Origin: Pseudomonas sp. B33.4
Lineage (GTDB): Bacteria; Pseudomonadota; Gammaproteobacteria; Pseudomonadales; Pseudomonadaceae
DNA: 64,000 nt
NCBI RefSeq assembly: GCF_034555375.1
Contig: NZ_CP140706.1
Span: 5,447,001-5,511,000, forward strand
Direction of reading: 5' to 3'
The translations under genes and the position numbers were made by a program. Within the stretch, counting starts at the first letter, position 1. Every line of letters starts with the position of its first letter. Shown in pieces: positions 1-8,654 of the stretch. The notes below the pieces were generated by a model. It saw only the letters and a list, made by a program, of their open reading frames with translations. It did no database searches and was not told the origin of the DNA.

Positions 1-58
1 TCGCTCCCACAGGGGAATGCATTTCAAATGTGGGAGTGAGCCTGCTCGCGATGAGGCC
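1..58. repeat. REP doublet (GGGAGTGAGCCTGCTCGCGA family), cut by window start
   Basis: A copy of the GGGAGTGAGCCTGCTCGCGA repeat lies at about 32-52. An inverted partner (TCGCTCCCAC) opens the window, so this is the right part of a REP pair. The same family recurs at 27489, 30267, 33709, 42653 and 55304. Confidence 0.8.
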
Positions 59-72
59 GGCACAGGCGACAC

Positions 73-104
73 AAAAAAATGCCCGATCACTGGATCGGGC
101 ATTT
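73..104 (-). terminator. Rho-independent terminator of the OmpA-like gene
   Basis: A perfect 12-bp stem (77-88 with 93-104) around a 4-base loop, GC-rich core GCCCGATC. Read on the minus strand it is followed by a T run (bases 76-73). It lies just after the stop codon of the minus-strand OmpA-family gene. Confidence 0.85.
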
Positions 105-122
105 CTTCATTCGGGCAATCGA

Positions 123-860
123 TTACGGATACTGCTGAACCGTGCCCGGCTGCTGTTGCTGCTGACCACCATACTGCTGGCCCGGTATCGCCTTCAGGTT
201 GACCTCGACCCGACGGTTTTGCGCCCGGCCATTCACATCGCCATTGCTGGCAATCGGGTTATCCGGACCGGCGCCACGGGCCGACAGGTTGGCACCGCTG
301 ACACCTTGCGAGGTCAGGTAGGTCGCCACGCTCTGCGCACGACGCTGCGACAGGTCCATGTTGTGCTGGCGGCTGCCGGTGCTGTCGGTGTAGCCGACGA
401 TTTCGATCTGGTTCTGGCTGAACTCTTTCAACGAGCCCGCGAGGTTGTTCAGCGGCTGGTAGAAGCTGGAGGCGATGTTCGCCGAATCGGTGGCGAACGT
501 GATATTGCCTGGCATGATCAGCTTGATCTGGTCGCCCTGACGCTGCACTTCAACGCCAGTGTTGGCCATGCTCGCGCGCAGTTTCTTTTCTTGCTGGTCG
601 GCGTAGTAACCGTAACCGGCAGCGGAAGCACCCACCACTGCGGCGCCGATCAAGGCACCCTTGCCGCGGTTGTTGTGGTCGATGGCAGCACCGGCGAGCG
701 CACCGGCCAGAGCGCCGAGGCCGCCGTATTTGGCGGTTTTGCTCATGCCTTGCGAGCCGCTGTCAGCCTGGCCTTGATTGTCATACGGGTTAGGCGAGGC
801 GCAGCCGGACAGCAAGGCCACGGCAGTAGCGACAATAATCAAACGACGCTTGGTGAACAT
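123..860 (-). CDS. OmpA-family outer-membrane lipoprotein (YiaD-like)
   Basis: 245-residue lipoprotein expected to anchor the outer membrane to peptidoglycan. The N-terminus has a basic stretch, a hydrophobic segment and a lipobox LLSGC with the lipidated Cys at residue 20. A glycine-zipper segment (GGLGALAGALAGAAI, about 45-60) follows, then a C-terminal OmpA domain (about 110-225) with the peptidoglycan-binding pattern (GYTDSTGS, LSQRRAQSV, NRRVEV). The tail is Gln-rich. The start at 860 is chosen because AGGAG lies just upstream and the signal sequence begins there; an upstream in-frame ATG at 902 would add 14 non-signal residues. Precise function is not known; the family is confident. Confidence 0.9.
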   Translation of the reverse strand: MFTKRRLIIVATAVALLSGCASPNPYDNQGQADSGSQGMSKTAKYGGLGALAGALAGAAIDHNNRGKGALIGAAVVGASAAGYGYYADQQEKKLRASMANTGVEVQRQGDQIKLIMPGNITFATDSANIASSFYQPLNNLAGSLKEFSQNQIEIVGYTDSTGSRQHNMDLSQRRAQSVATYLTSQGVSGANLSARGAGPDNPIASNGDVNGRAQNRRVEVNLKAIPGQQYGGQQQQQPGTVQQYP

Positions 861-978
861 GGAGAGCTCCTGGTTTTTCGCATTCTGTGGTGCAGCGGCC
901 ACTGGGTTAAATGGACCTGCGCGGGCGTTGGATCATGACAATGCACAAAAATTCCGCCGGGCACTCGTGACAAAATAT

Positions 979-1623
979 TTAGGCACGTACAAACGGGTTT
1001 TCGCGCATCTCGTCACCCAGACGCGTATCCGGCCCATGCCCGGTCACCACTGTCGCGTCCTCGTCCAGCGTGTACAGCCGCTGCTTGATCGAACGCACGA
1101 TGGTCGCCTGATCGCCGCCCCACAAATCCGTGCGCCCTACGCCGCGACGAAACAACGTGTCGCCGGCAATCAACAGCTTAGCCTCGGAAAACCAAAAGCT
1201 CATGGAACCGGGTGTATGTCCCGGCGTATGCAGGGCCACGCCGCAACCACAGGCCAGTTCTTCATCATCGCTCAACCAGCGATCCGGTGACGGCACCGGT
1301 GTATACGGCACGCCGAACATCTGGCATTGCATTTCGAGGTTGTCCCAGAGGAATTGGTCTTCCTTGTGCAAATGCAGGGTCGCTCCGGTCTTCTCTTTCA
1401 TCTGGCCGGAAGCGAGGAAGTGATCGAGATGCGCGTGGGTGTGGATGATGCTGACGACTTTCAGGCCATGCGCATCGAGACGCGCCATGATCAGGTCAGG
1501 ATTGCCGCCCGGGTCGACGACAATGGCTTTCTTTGTGATCGGGTCGCCGATGATGGTGCAGTTGCACTGGAGCGGGCCGACGGGGAAGGTTTCGCGGATG
1601 AGCACTGGGCTTGTGACGGTCAT
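979..1623 (-). CDS. Metallo-beta-lactamase-fold hydrolase (glyoxalase II-like, YcbL type)
   Basis: 214-residue cytoplasmic MBL-fold hydrolase. The metal-binding motif THAHLDH is at about residues 61-67, with further ligands in HTPGHTPG (about 133-140), AGDTLF (the bridging Asp) and a late GHGP. Length and motif order fit the single-domain glyoxalase II-like/YcbL group, which hydrolyses S-D-lactoylglutathione or related thioesters; the true substrate cannot be read from sequence. It follows the OmpA gene's promoter region on the same strand but is separated from it by about 120 bases. Confidence 0.85.
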   Translation of the reverse strand: MTVTSPVLIRETFPVGPLQCNCTIIGDPITKKAIVVDPGGNPDLIMARLDAHGLKVVSIIHTHAHLDHFLASGQMKEKTGATLHLHKEDQFLWDNLEMQCQMFGVPYTPVPSPDRWLSDDEELACGCGVALHTPGHTPGSMSFWFSEAKLLIAGDTLFRRGVGRTDLWGGDQATIVRSIKQRLYTLDEDATVVTGHGPDTRLGDEMRENPFVRA

Positions 1624-1674
1624 GGGAAATCCTGGGCAGTGGCTCGAAACGGCCGATCCGCAATTTTACCGTCG

Positions 1675-4407
1675 CTAGATCATTAACCCCAGCTCTTTGG
1701 CCCGTGCCACTGCCTGCGTGCGTCGCTCAACACCCAACTTGCTGTTGATGTGGCTGGCGTGAGTTTTCACCGTGTGCAGTGAGATGAACAACTTTTCGCT
1801 GATTTCCTGATTCGAACAGCCTTGGGCGATCAGGCGCAGTACCGACAGTTCGCGGCTACTGAGTTGTTCGGTCACGCCACAATCCATAACAGGGCGAGGC
1901 GCCGCTGGCGGAACGTGTTCAAGCAACTGCTGTCCTGCCAGCGCGGGCGAATTCTGCAACTGCCCACGCAACCAGTCAGCGTGCCCTTTCACCAAGGCAT
2001 CGAACGGCTGCAGCACGCCCCCGGCAGCCGCCTCCAGCGCCTGACTCAGTGCTTTTCTGGCCTCAGGTTCACGCCCACCCGCCAGCAACAGCGCCACCTT
2101 CTGGGTCAACGCCATCACACTGAGCAACTGCCTGCCGGTTTGCTGGCCGTTTTCATGCAACACGTTCAACCGCCCTTCGGCGAGCATCGGTTGCCCCTGA
2201 ATCATGTCGAGCAGTGCTTGCTGCAGTTCCACATGCAACGGTAACTGCGGGTGAAATTCCGGCGGCGCAGCGGCGCGCTCGCCCGTGTAAGTCTGACCCA
2301 GCCGCGCGAGCCACGCCTCGGCAAGATCGGTACGTCCCTGCGCCAGCCACAGCTCGCATTTGACCAACGTGATCATCGCCAGATAGTAGATCGGCGGTAC
2401 GTCCCAGATGTGCATCAGGCGTTCGGCTTCGGCCAGTTCAGCGAAGGCTTTGGCGAACTCGCCGGCCGCACCGTCCAGACGCGCGATGACGCAGTGGCCG
2501 ATCAACACGCTGATATCGCGACAGGCGCGTGCTTCGCCGATGCCGGCCAACAAACGCACGCGCGCGGCCTGCGGCTGCAAGCGCATCGCCAACAGGAAGC
2601 CCTCGTACAGCGTCAGCCGCGCGCGCACCGCGTACAGGCGTTGTGGCGACAAGCCGCGCAAACGCTCCAGGCCCTGCTGGACTTCATCGAAGGCGCGCAG
2701 GATTTCGCCGCGAGCCTGCAACACCCGCGCACGGTCGTAATGCGCCAGTGCTTCGAACAACGGATTGCCAACACGCTGCGCCAGCTCCAGGGACTCTCGG
2801 TTAAGACCGCGTGCGCGCCACAGATCGCCGTCGGCAATGGCCAGATTGGACAAGGTCGATAAACACATCAGGCGCTGGCCATAACGTTTGGCCGGCAGAC
2901 TTTCCAGGGCTTCGCTGCAATACCTGAGCGTCAGCTCCCGATGGCCGCGACCACGGGCAATGATTCCGCTCAGTGCCAGCCATTGCGCCAGCATCGATTT
3001 CTGCGCGGTAGCGGAAGGCGCCGGCAGGAAGCGGCTCAAGTGGCTGGACAACTCTTCGGCGGCATCGAGCTGACAGGCCAGCCCCAACGCCCAGCTGTAA
3101 AGCACGATCAAGCGCGGCGTGCTGATCAGCAAACTGTCGGGCAAGTCCATTTTCCAGCGCAGCAGCATGCCGACATTTTGCTCGGCCAGTAGTTGTTCCT
3201 CGGAAAGGTTCTGCACCAGATTCGCCGCCACATCGAGATGGCCGGCTCGCAACGCCTGCTCGACCGCCTCATCCAGCAGCCCTTGCGCGTTGAACCAGCG
3301 ACACGCACGCAAGTGCAACGTGGCGGTCGGCACCATCGCTTGCGCAATCGGCCGGCTGCGCAATAAATCAGAGAATAAATGGTGATAGCGATACCAGTGA
3401 CCGTGCTCGTCCAGCGGCACCAGAAAGACCTGATGTGCCAACAGGAAACGCAGGATCTCGGCGCTGTCGTGGGCCTCGCGAACGGCGTCGCACAACTCGC
3501 TGCAAAAGCGCTCCTGAGGTGCAGTGTCGTAGAGAAAGGCCTGCACTTCGGCCGGCAGGCAATCGATGACTTCTTCGAGCAGATAATCGCGGATCAGCCC
3601 TTCCCCGCCGTTCAGCGATTGCGGCAACGCCGCATCGTTGCCCGCTTCGGACACCGCCAACAGCCAGAAACGCAGCCCGGCGACCCAGCCTTCACTGCGC
3701 TGGATAAGACTTTCCAGCGCTTCACCGCGCAGAGAACTGCTGTGGCGATCAAGCAAGGCCAGGGCTTCGTCGTGGGTCAGACGCAGATCCTGCTCGTGCA
3801 ATTCGAGCAATTGCCGCGACAGACGCAAGCGCGCCAGATGCCAATCGGGGCGCTGCCGGCTGGTGACCATCACCAGCAAGCCGTCGGGCAGATGATTGAG
3901 GAAAAATTGCAGGCAACGGTCGAGCACCGGACCTTGTGCAAGATGATAATCGTCGAGAACCAGCAGCAACGGCTTGGCGGGATCGAGGTGCAATGTCAGT
4001 TCATCGAGCAAGCCGTCGAGCCATTCTTCGAAGGCAAATGGCTGATGGCGTTGGCGCATTTTCAGCAGGCCGAGTGCGCGACTGCCTAGTTGCGGGAAGT
4101 AGTCTTGCAAGCCTTCGAGCAACCGTTCGAGAAAGCGTCCGGGATCGCTGTCACGAGGACTGAGGCCCAGCCAGAGACTTTGCCAGTGCGCCGGCAGACT
4201 CTGACAGAACTCCACCGCCAGCGAACTCTTGCCGAACCCGGCAGGGGCGCTGACCAGCAACAGCCGCCCACCGAGCCCGGCCTGCAGGCGCTCGCAAAGA
4301 CGTGGTCGCAAAACGTAGCCGTCGGGCAACGGCGGGCGAAAAAAACGCCCGTCCAGTGCCGCGACGGCAACGCTTGCGGGACCCGGAAGTGGGGACAGAT
4401 CAGTCAT
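1675..4407 (-). CDS. Large ATP-binding LuxR-family regulator (MalT/LAL type)
   Basis: 910-residue transcriptional activator of the MalT (LAL) class. A P-loop (APAGFGKS) is at about residues 54-61, and a Walker B-like stretch ending in LDDYHL at about 146-155. A long helical TPR-like sensor region spans about 350-830. A C-terminal LuxR helix-turn-helix (SSRELSVLRLIAQG, then FISLHTVKTH) occupies 845-910. Such proteins bind ATP and an inducer before activating nearby promoters. It lies downstream of DUF1329, DUF1302 and acyl-CoA ligase genes on the same strand; from memory P. aeruginosa PA3921 has the same position, so control of that cluster is a reasonable inference. The inducer is unknown. 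Confidence 0.9.
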   Translation of the reverse strand: MTDLSPLPGPASVAVAALDGRFFRPPLPDGYVLRPRLCERLQAGLGGRLLLVSAPAGFGKSSLAVEFCQSLPAHWQSLWLGLSPRDSDPGRFLERLLEGLQDYFPQLGSRALGLLKMRQRHQPFAFEEWLDGLLDELTLHLDPAKPLLLVLDDYHLAQGPVLDRCLQFFLNHLPDGLLVMVTSRQRPDWHLARLRLSRQLLELHEQDLRLTHDEALALLDRHSSSLRGEALESLIQRSEGWVAGLRFWLLAVSEAGNDAALPQSLNGGEGLIRDYLLEEVIDCLPAEVQAFLYDTAPQERFCSELCDAVREAHDSAEILRFLLAHQVFLVPLDEHGHWYRYHHLFSDLLRSRPIAQAMVPTATLHLRACRWFNAQGLLDEAVEQALRAGHLDVAANLVQNLSEEQLLAEQNVGMLLRWKMDLPDSLLISTPRLIVLYSWALGLACQLDAAEELSSHLSRFLPAPSATAQKSMLAQWLALSGIIARGRGHRELTLRYCSEALESLPAKRYGQRLMCLSTLSNLAIADGDLWRARGLNRESLELAQRVGNPLFEALAHYDRARVLQARGEILRAFDEVQQGLERLRGLSPQRLYAVRARLTLYEGFLLAMRLQPQAARVRLLAGIGEARACRDISVLIGHCVIARLDGAAGEFAKAFAELAEAERLMHIWDVPPIYYLAMITLVKCELWLAQGRTDLAEAWLARLGQTYTGERAAAPPEFHPQLPLHVELQQALLDMIQGQPMLAEGRLNVLHENGQQTGRQLLSVMALTQKVALLLAGGREPEARKALSQALEAAAGGVLQPFDALVKGHADWLRGQLQNSPALAGQQLLEHVPPAAPRPVMDCGVTEQLSSRELSVLRLIAQGCSNQEISEKLFISLHTVKTHASHINSKLGVERRTQAVARAKELGLMI

Positions 4408-4547
4408 GGCCGGCTCTTGTTCGAATTGCTGTTGGCGGCGTTGCAGATGTCCGCAGACTAGCCTTAAACGTACCGGGAATGAAGGTTGCTGCTACAAATG
4501 GCTACAAAAGTCTTTCCAGAATGCGCCATTCCCCCCCATTTCGACCT

Positions 4548-4580
4548 GTAGGAGCTGCCGAAGGCTGCGATCTTTTGATC
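4548..4580 (+). repeat. REP copy (GTAGGAGCTGCCGAAGG family)
   Basis: GTAGGAGCTGCCGAAGGCTG followed by CGATCTTTTGATC. It is in inverted orientation to the copy at 4909-4941, with about 330 bases between them. Confidence 0.85.
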
Positions 4581-4624
4581 TGCTTTGGCTCCTGCTTTTG
4601 ATCTGGCTTTTGATTTTCGCCCCC

Positions 4625-4900
4625 ATCGGCAGGCCGAGCGAAGGCGTTCATCCGGGGCAGGCGCGCAGCGCCGTGCGGCGTAGCCGCATACATCGAGAGG
4701 AGGTGCAGCGAAGCAAACCGTAGGCGATGCCCCCGGATGAACACCGAAGCGAGGGAACACTGAGCCTAAGCGAAGTGCCGTACGCCGGGGGCCAAGCCTT
4801 TTGGTTCCTTTTTGGCGTTTGAAAAAGGGACTCGCTGTAAGAGCGAAACCGCCATAGGCCCCAACCGCAACAACGGATATGCCCCCAAAACCCACGGTCC
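4625..4900. repeat. Putative dispersed structured element between inverted REP copies
   Basis: The block contains a perfect 12-bp inverted repeat, GTTCATCCGGGG (4646-4657) and CCCCGGATGAAC (4731-4742), closing a 73-base GC-rich loop. It ends in a conserved-looking stretch (TTTTGGTTCCTTTTTGGCG, 4799-4817) of a type recurrent in fluorescent pseudomonads as far as I recall. The family name is not known to me. It could be a non-autonomous mobile element or a structured RNA. Confidence 0.5.
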
Positions 4901-4908
4901 AAACAAAA

Positions 4909-4941
4909 GATCAAAAGATCGCAGCCTTCGGCAACTCCTAC
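4909..4941 (-). repeat. REP copy, inverted partner of 4548-4580
   Basis: GATCAAAAGATCGCAGCC followed by TTCGGCAACTCCTAC, the reverse complement of the copy at 4548 apart from one base. Confidence 0.85.
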
Positions 4942-4971
4942 AAAAGCGGTTCGAAGGCGCGGAGGCCGCGC

Positions 4972-5005
4972 AAAAAAAACGCCCCGAACCAGTCGGGGCG
5001 TTTTT
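4972..5005 (-). terminator. Rho-independent terminator after DUF1302-DUF1329
   Basis: Stem AACGCCCCGA (4978-4987) with TCGGGGCGTT (4993-5002). On the minus strand a run of Ts (complement of the A run 4972-4979) follows the stem, right after the DUF1329 stop. T5001-5005 would also allow plus-strand function. Confidence 0.85.
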
Positions 5006-5035
5006 CACGAGGATGCGGCCTCGGGTTACAGCGAG

Positions 5036-6400
5036 TTAGCGAACACCATCCTGACGCAGTGCGGCCGGGGTGAAGTCGCTGGTGGTGGCGGTGAAACCGA
5101 AGTCATACGCCTGCTTCTCTTCGTTCTTCATGCCCAGTGCCAGGTAGCGGCCGGACTGCAGGTCGTAGAGGGTTTCCAGGGCATACCACGGCACTTGCTT
5201 GTCGTAGTAGTTCTCGGCATGCGCTTCGGCAACGCGCCACAGTTGGCCACGACCGTCGTAATGGTCGATCACCGCTGCTTGCCAGGTGTCTTCGTCGATG
5301 TAGAAGTCACGTTTGGCGTAGATGTGGCGCTGACCTTCCTTCAGGGTAGCAACCACATGCCAGACGCGGCGCAGCTCGTAACGCGCCAGATCCTGATTGA
5401 TGTGACCGGCCTTGATGATGTCGGCGTATTTCAACTTCGGATCGTCGAGCTTGTAGCTGTCGGAGGCGATGTACATCTCTTTCTTGCCTTCAAGCTTCCA
5501 GTCGTAGCGATCCGGCGCACCGTTGAACATGTCGAGGTTGTCGGAAGTCCGCAGGCCATCTGCCGCAGTCCCCGGGCCGTCATAGGACACTTGTGGCGCA
5601 CGACGCACACGACGCTGACCGGCGTTGTAGACCCACGCCGAACGTGGCTCTTTCACTTGGTCGAGGGTTTCGTGCACCAGCAGCACACCACCGGCCAGAC
5701 GCGCCGGCGCGGTTACTTTCTGCTTGAAGTAGAACAGGATGTTGCCCGGGTTTTTCGGGTCGTAGTCCTTCATCTTGTCGCGGAACACGAACTGATCCTG
5801 GAAGTACACCAGGCTATACGAGCCGTTCGGTTGCGGCGTGGCCTGAGTGACCAGACGAGTCACGCTGCCGCCGCGATAGCGGGTGATGTGGTTCCAGATG
5901 ACTTCCACACCGGTTTTCGGAATCGGAAACGGCACCGCTGTGTCGAAGTTCTCCAGACCGTTGCCGCCGGACACCAGGTTGGTGCTGGTGGCGTTTTTCT
6001 TGATGGCGGCGAACACGTCATCCGGCACGGTCGCACCGCGATGGGACGGGTAAACCGGCATCTTGAAGGTGTCCGGGTAGCGCTTGAACATCGCGTATTG
6101 GCCCGGCGCCAGCTTGTCCTTGTACTTGTCGACATCCTTGGCGGTGATGGTGAACAGCGGTTGTTCACTGGCATAAGGGTTGGACAGGAAGCCACGCGCG
6201 TCGACGCTGCCGGCATTCTTCGGCAGCGGCTTCCACGCCGGGATCGAACCATCGGCGTTACCGGCCATTTCAGCGCCCATCGGCGTCAGGCTCTTGCCCA
6301 GTTTGTCGGCTTCTGCAGCAGGCACCGCAGCCATGACCCCGGTCGCCAGCAGCGACAGACCCAGAACACCGGCGTGGAACAGACTCTTTGTTATTTTCAT
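5036..6400 (-). CDS. DUF1329 exported protein (LolB-like family)
   Basis: 454 residues. A Sec signal peptide (basic MKITK, hydrophobic stretch, cleavage near VMA-AVP at about residue 24) directs export. The rest matches the DUF1329 family, which is predicted to have a LolB/LolA-like fold and so to handle lipids or hydrophobic ligands in the periplasm. It begins 27 bases after the DUF1302 gene and is clearly its operon partner; the two families almost always travel together. AGGA precedes the ATG at a good distance. The molecular function is not established; carrying a hydrophobic substrate to or from the DUF1302 outer-membrane partner is inference. Confidence 0.85.
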   Translation of the reverse strand: MKITKSLFHAGVLGLSLLATGVMAAVPAAEADKLGKSLTPMGAEMAGNADGSIPAWKPLPKNAGSVDARGFLSNPYASEQPLFTITAKDVDKYKDKLAPGQYAMFKRYPDTFKMPVYPSHRGATVPDDVFAAIKKNATSTNLVSGGNGLENFDTAVPFPIPKTGVEVIWNHITRYRGGSVTRLVTQATPQPNGSYSLVYFQDQFVFRDKMKDYDPKNPGNILFYFKQKVTAPARLAGGVLLVHETLDQVKEPRSAWVYNAGQRRVRRAPQVSYDGPGTAADGLRTSDNLDMFNGAPDRYDWKLEGKKEMYIASDSYKLDDPKLKYADIIKAGHINQDLARYELRRVWHVVATLKEGQRHIYAKRDFYIDEDTWQAAVIDHYDGRGQLWRVAEAHAENYYDKQVPWYALETLYDLQSGRYLALGMKNEEKQAYDFGFTATTSDFTPAALRQDGVR

Positions 6401-6427
6401 AAATTCGTTCGTCCTGAAATGCAGTGC

Positions 6428-8317
6428 TTAGAAGTTCACGCCGAAGCTGAGCGCAACGAAGTCGCGGTCATCCACAGTGGTGTACTTGCCATCGAAGAAG
6501 TTGGTGTAAGCCAGGCTCGCGGTGTAGGTGTTCTGGTATTCGGCATCGACGCCCAGGCTGACCGCTTTGCGACCTTCCTCGAAGTTACCGCCAGGGCCTG
6601 GCGAGTAACCGCTGACGTCGTGGGACCAGGCCACGTTCGGCTTGAGGTTCACACCGGCGAAGACGTCGTTGTATTCCCAGATGGCACGACCGCGGTAGCC
6701 CCACGACATCGATGTGGTGAAGCCGTCGTTGTCGCAATTGCGGCTGCGGTTGTTCTGCGGTGAACCTGCCCCTGCACCATTGATGGTGCTGGCGTTGAGA
6801 ATGTTGGCGCAGGTATTCACACCGCCAGTGGCCGGCAACTCACCCGGGCCATACACCGGATCGCGGCCATAACGCTTGTCGGAACGGCTTTCCAGCCCGC
6901 CGACGTAGGTCGCGCCGACTTCACCAACGAGGGTCAGACGGCTGGCGCCCATGACCTGATCGAAGAAGTGCGTGAACGTTGTCTGAATCTGGGTGATTTC
7001 CTTGCGCTCGTAACCGTGCAGATCCTGACCCGGCACGCCGTTCAGTATCGAAGCGTTGGTCAGTGCGCCGCCGATCGGACGCACACCGGCGAACAGGATG
7101 TCGGTGGAGTTCAGTTGTACCGGCGCGTTCGGACGGTAGCTGATCTCACCGCTCCACGCCGTACCGGTAGGCAGAGTGGTGGAGAAGCTCAGACCGTAGA
7201 GGCGAATGTCTTCTGGGTATTCAATGAAGTAATTCGAGTTGCCCGCGACCAGCAATGGGGCGAGTGCCGCAAAAGGTCCTGGCAGCGCGCGCGCCGTGTT
7301 GTAGACCGATTGTGGCGCACCGGTGGCGCTGAAGATCGGCGCACGGCTGTGGTAGTTCATGAAGTAGGCGCCGAACTCAGTGTCGAGCGGCTCGTACATG
7401 TACTTGAAGGACGCGCCCCACTGGCCGCTGTCACGGGCATCGCGGTCCGGACCACGGCGCACCAGAACGCCTTCTTCGTTGACGTTGACACCGTTGGCGG
7501 CCAATGGCCCCAGGGCGATGGCCGGGATTTGCGAACGTTTGTTCAAGACGCGCAGGTTGTCGTTGCAACCGTCGGCGACGATATCCGGCTGCGAGAAGAA
7601 CGTGCCGCAGTTATCGACGACGGTCTGGTCCCATTCCAGTTGATAGAACGCTTCGGCCGAGAGATTTTCGGTCAGGCTCTGCGAGACGTAGAACATGTTG
7701 ACCGGGATCAGGCCTTCCTTGATCTCGGCACCCGGACGACGGAACGCGGAAACGTCGATCGGGTTGATCGAGTTGATGCCTCCGCCGATGAAGGTACTTT
7801 CACCCCAGCTCACTACCTGCTTGCCCAGTCGCACGGAGCCCGGCTGATCGGCAATCGCATAGTTGTGGTAGACGAAGGCGTCGAGGATCTGCCCGCCGGA
7901 CGACTTGGCGCCCTCTTTACGGCCCGAATCGCTGATGTCCTTGAACTCGCGGCTTTCATCCTTGAGTTCGAAGTCGTACCAGTATTTGCCACGGACGAAC
8001 ACGCCGGTGTCGCCGTACTTCAGTTCAAGGTCATGGATACCCTTGAAGATCTTCGAGAAGGTTTCACCGCTTTTGAAGTTGGCGTGACCGTCGTCGGACG
8101 TCTGCGACAGGCCGTGGCCGCCATTGTTGACGCCGATGAGGTTCTTGTTCGGGCTCTGAGTAGACCAACTGGCACCGATCGACAGGGATGAGTCGAACTG
8201 GCCTTCGATTTCACCGACGTTGAAACTGACGCCGAATGCGGGCCCGGCGAGCGAAGAGGCAAGACTGACCGCCAGAGGCAGTTTCGCCCGGCGCCAGAAC
8301 TGGTTTACTGAGGTCAT
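6428..8317 (-). CDS. DUF1302 family putative outer-membrane beta-barrel
   Basis: 629 residues with a signal peptide ending around residue 29 (GPAFG-VSF) and a body of alternating strands rich in Tyr, Gly and Asn. The C-terminus ends in aromatic Phe (SFGVNF), as in outer-membrane barrels. Start at 8317 is chosen because GGAG precedes it and the signal sequence begins there; an in-frame ATG 85 codons upstream adds residues without a signal-like pattern. Family: DUF1302, linked to uptake or export of hydrophobic compounds by gene neighbourhood rather than direct proof. Likely co-transcribed with DUF1329 from a promoter in the 337-base gap upstream. Confidence 0.85.
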   Translation of the reverse strand: MTSVNQFWRRAKLPLAVSLASSLAGPAFGVSFNVGEIEGQFDSSLSIGASWSTQSPNKNLIGVNNGGHGLSQTSDDGHANFKSGETFSKIFKGIHDLELKYGDTGVFVRGKYWYDFELKDESREFKDISDSGRKEGAKSSGGQILDAFVYHNYAIADQPGSVRLGKQVVSWGESTFIGGGINSINPIDVSAFRRPGAEIKEGLIPVNMFYVSQSLTENLSAEAFYQLEWDQTVVDNCGTFFSQPDIVADGCNDNLRVLNKRSQIPAIALGPLAANGVNVNEEGVLVRRGPDRDARDSGQWGASFKYMYEPLDTEFGAYFMNYHSRAPIFSATGAPQSVYNTARALPGPFAALAPLLVAGNSNYFIEYPEDIRLYGLSFSTTLPTGTAWSGEISYRPNAPVQLNSTDILFAGVRPIGGALTNASILNGVPGQDLHGYERKEITQIQTTFTHFFDQVMGASRLTLVGEVGATYVGGLESRSDKRYGRDPVYGPGELPATGGVNTCANILNASTINGAGAGSPQNNRSRNCDNDGFTTSMSWGYRGRAIWEYNDVFAGVNLKPNVAWSHDVSGYSPGPGGNFEEGRKAVSLGVDAEYQNTYTASLAYTNFFDGKYTTVDDRDFVALSFGVNF

Positions 8318-8654
8318 CGACGCTACTCCATGTGCATTATTGTTATGGCAGTGAGTACTTTTAAAAACGCCTGAAGGACCGGGTGCCAGAGACAGCCCGA
8401 AGTCACTCCAAAGATGCATCGCCCCGTTTTGTGCGTTTGCCCCGTTCTTAAAAATCCTTGAGCGGACTATAGCCAGCAGGTGGTACTGCTTGATCCCTCT
8501 AAAGTGTGATTTGCAGCTGCCAACCACTCTGGAACAGTCCTTTCGCCAGTCCGACAGATGTCGGCACGGCAAGGATGGCCTAATTTTTCGATTTCACAAG
8601 CCAAGCGCTTGCTTGGTGGGTCTGGCGCGCCGGTTTCGGCGCGCCAGCAGACAC
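8318..8654. other. 337-base leader of the DUF1302-DUF1329 unit
   Basis: No gene. It contains the hairpin that closes the acyl-CoA ligase transcript (8622-8647) and, between it and 8317, sequence expected to hold the minus-strand promoter of DUF1302. I could not identify a confident -35/-10 pair. Confidence 0.5.
8622..8647 (-). terminator. Hairpin after the acyl-CoA ligase gene
   Basis: Perfect 10-bp stem CTGGCGCGCC (8622-8631) with GGCGCGCCAG (8638-8647) and a 6-base loop, directly after the ligase stop. There is no clear T run on the minus strand, so termination strength is uncertain. Confidence 0.55.

Larger units (their letters stand above)
4408..5035. other. 628-base intergenic region with an inverted-REP-framed element
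   Basis: No convincing gene. It holds a REP copy at 4548-4580, a non-coding structured block at about 4625-4900, an inverted REP copy at 4909-4941 and a terminator at 4972-5005. Short open frames here show no family resemblance and vary with reading frame, so they are not called. Confidence 0.7.

Noticed and set aside
30..938. Plus-strand open frame across the OmpA-like gene
   Set aside because: It is antisense to a lipoprotein gene with a clear lipobox, OmpA domain and ribosome site. The plus-strand product has no recognisable family and reflects GC-rich codon bias.
4464..4895. Minus-strand open frames of 80-143 codons in the 4.4-5.0 kb gap
   Set aside because: Several frames overlap in the same block, none with a ribosome site; the region looks like a structured repeat rather than a gene.
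5195..6763. Long plus-strand open frame over DUF1329/DUF1302
   Set aside because: Antisense shadow; the minus-strand proteins have signal peptides, known families and ribosome sites.
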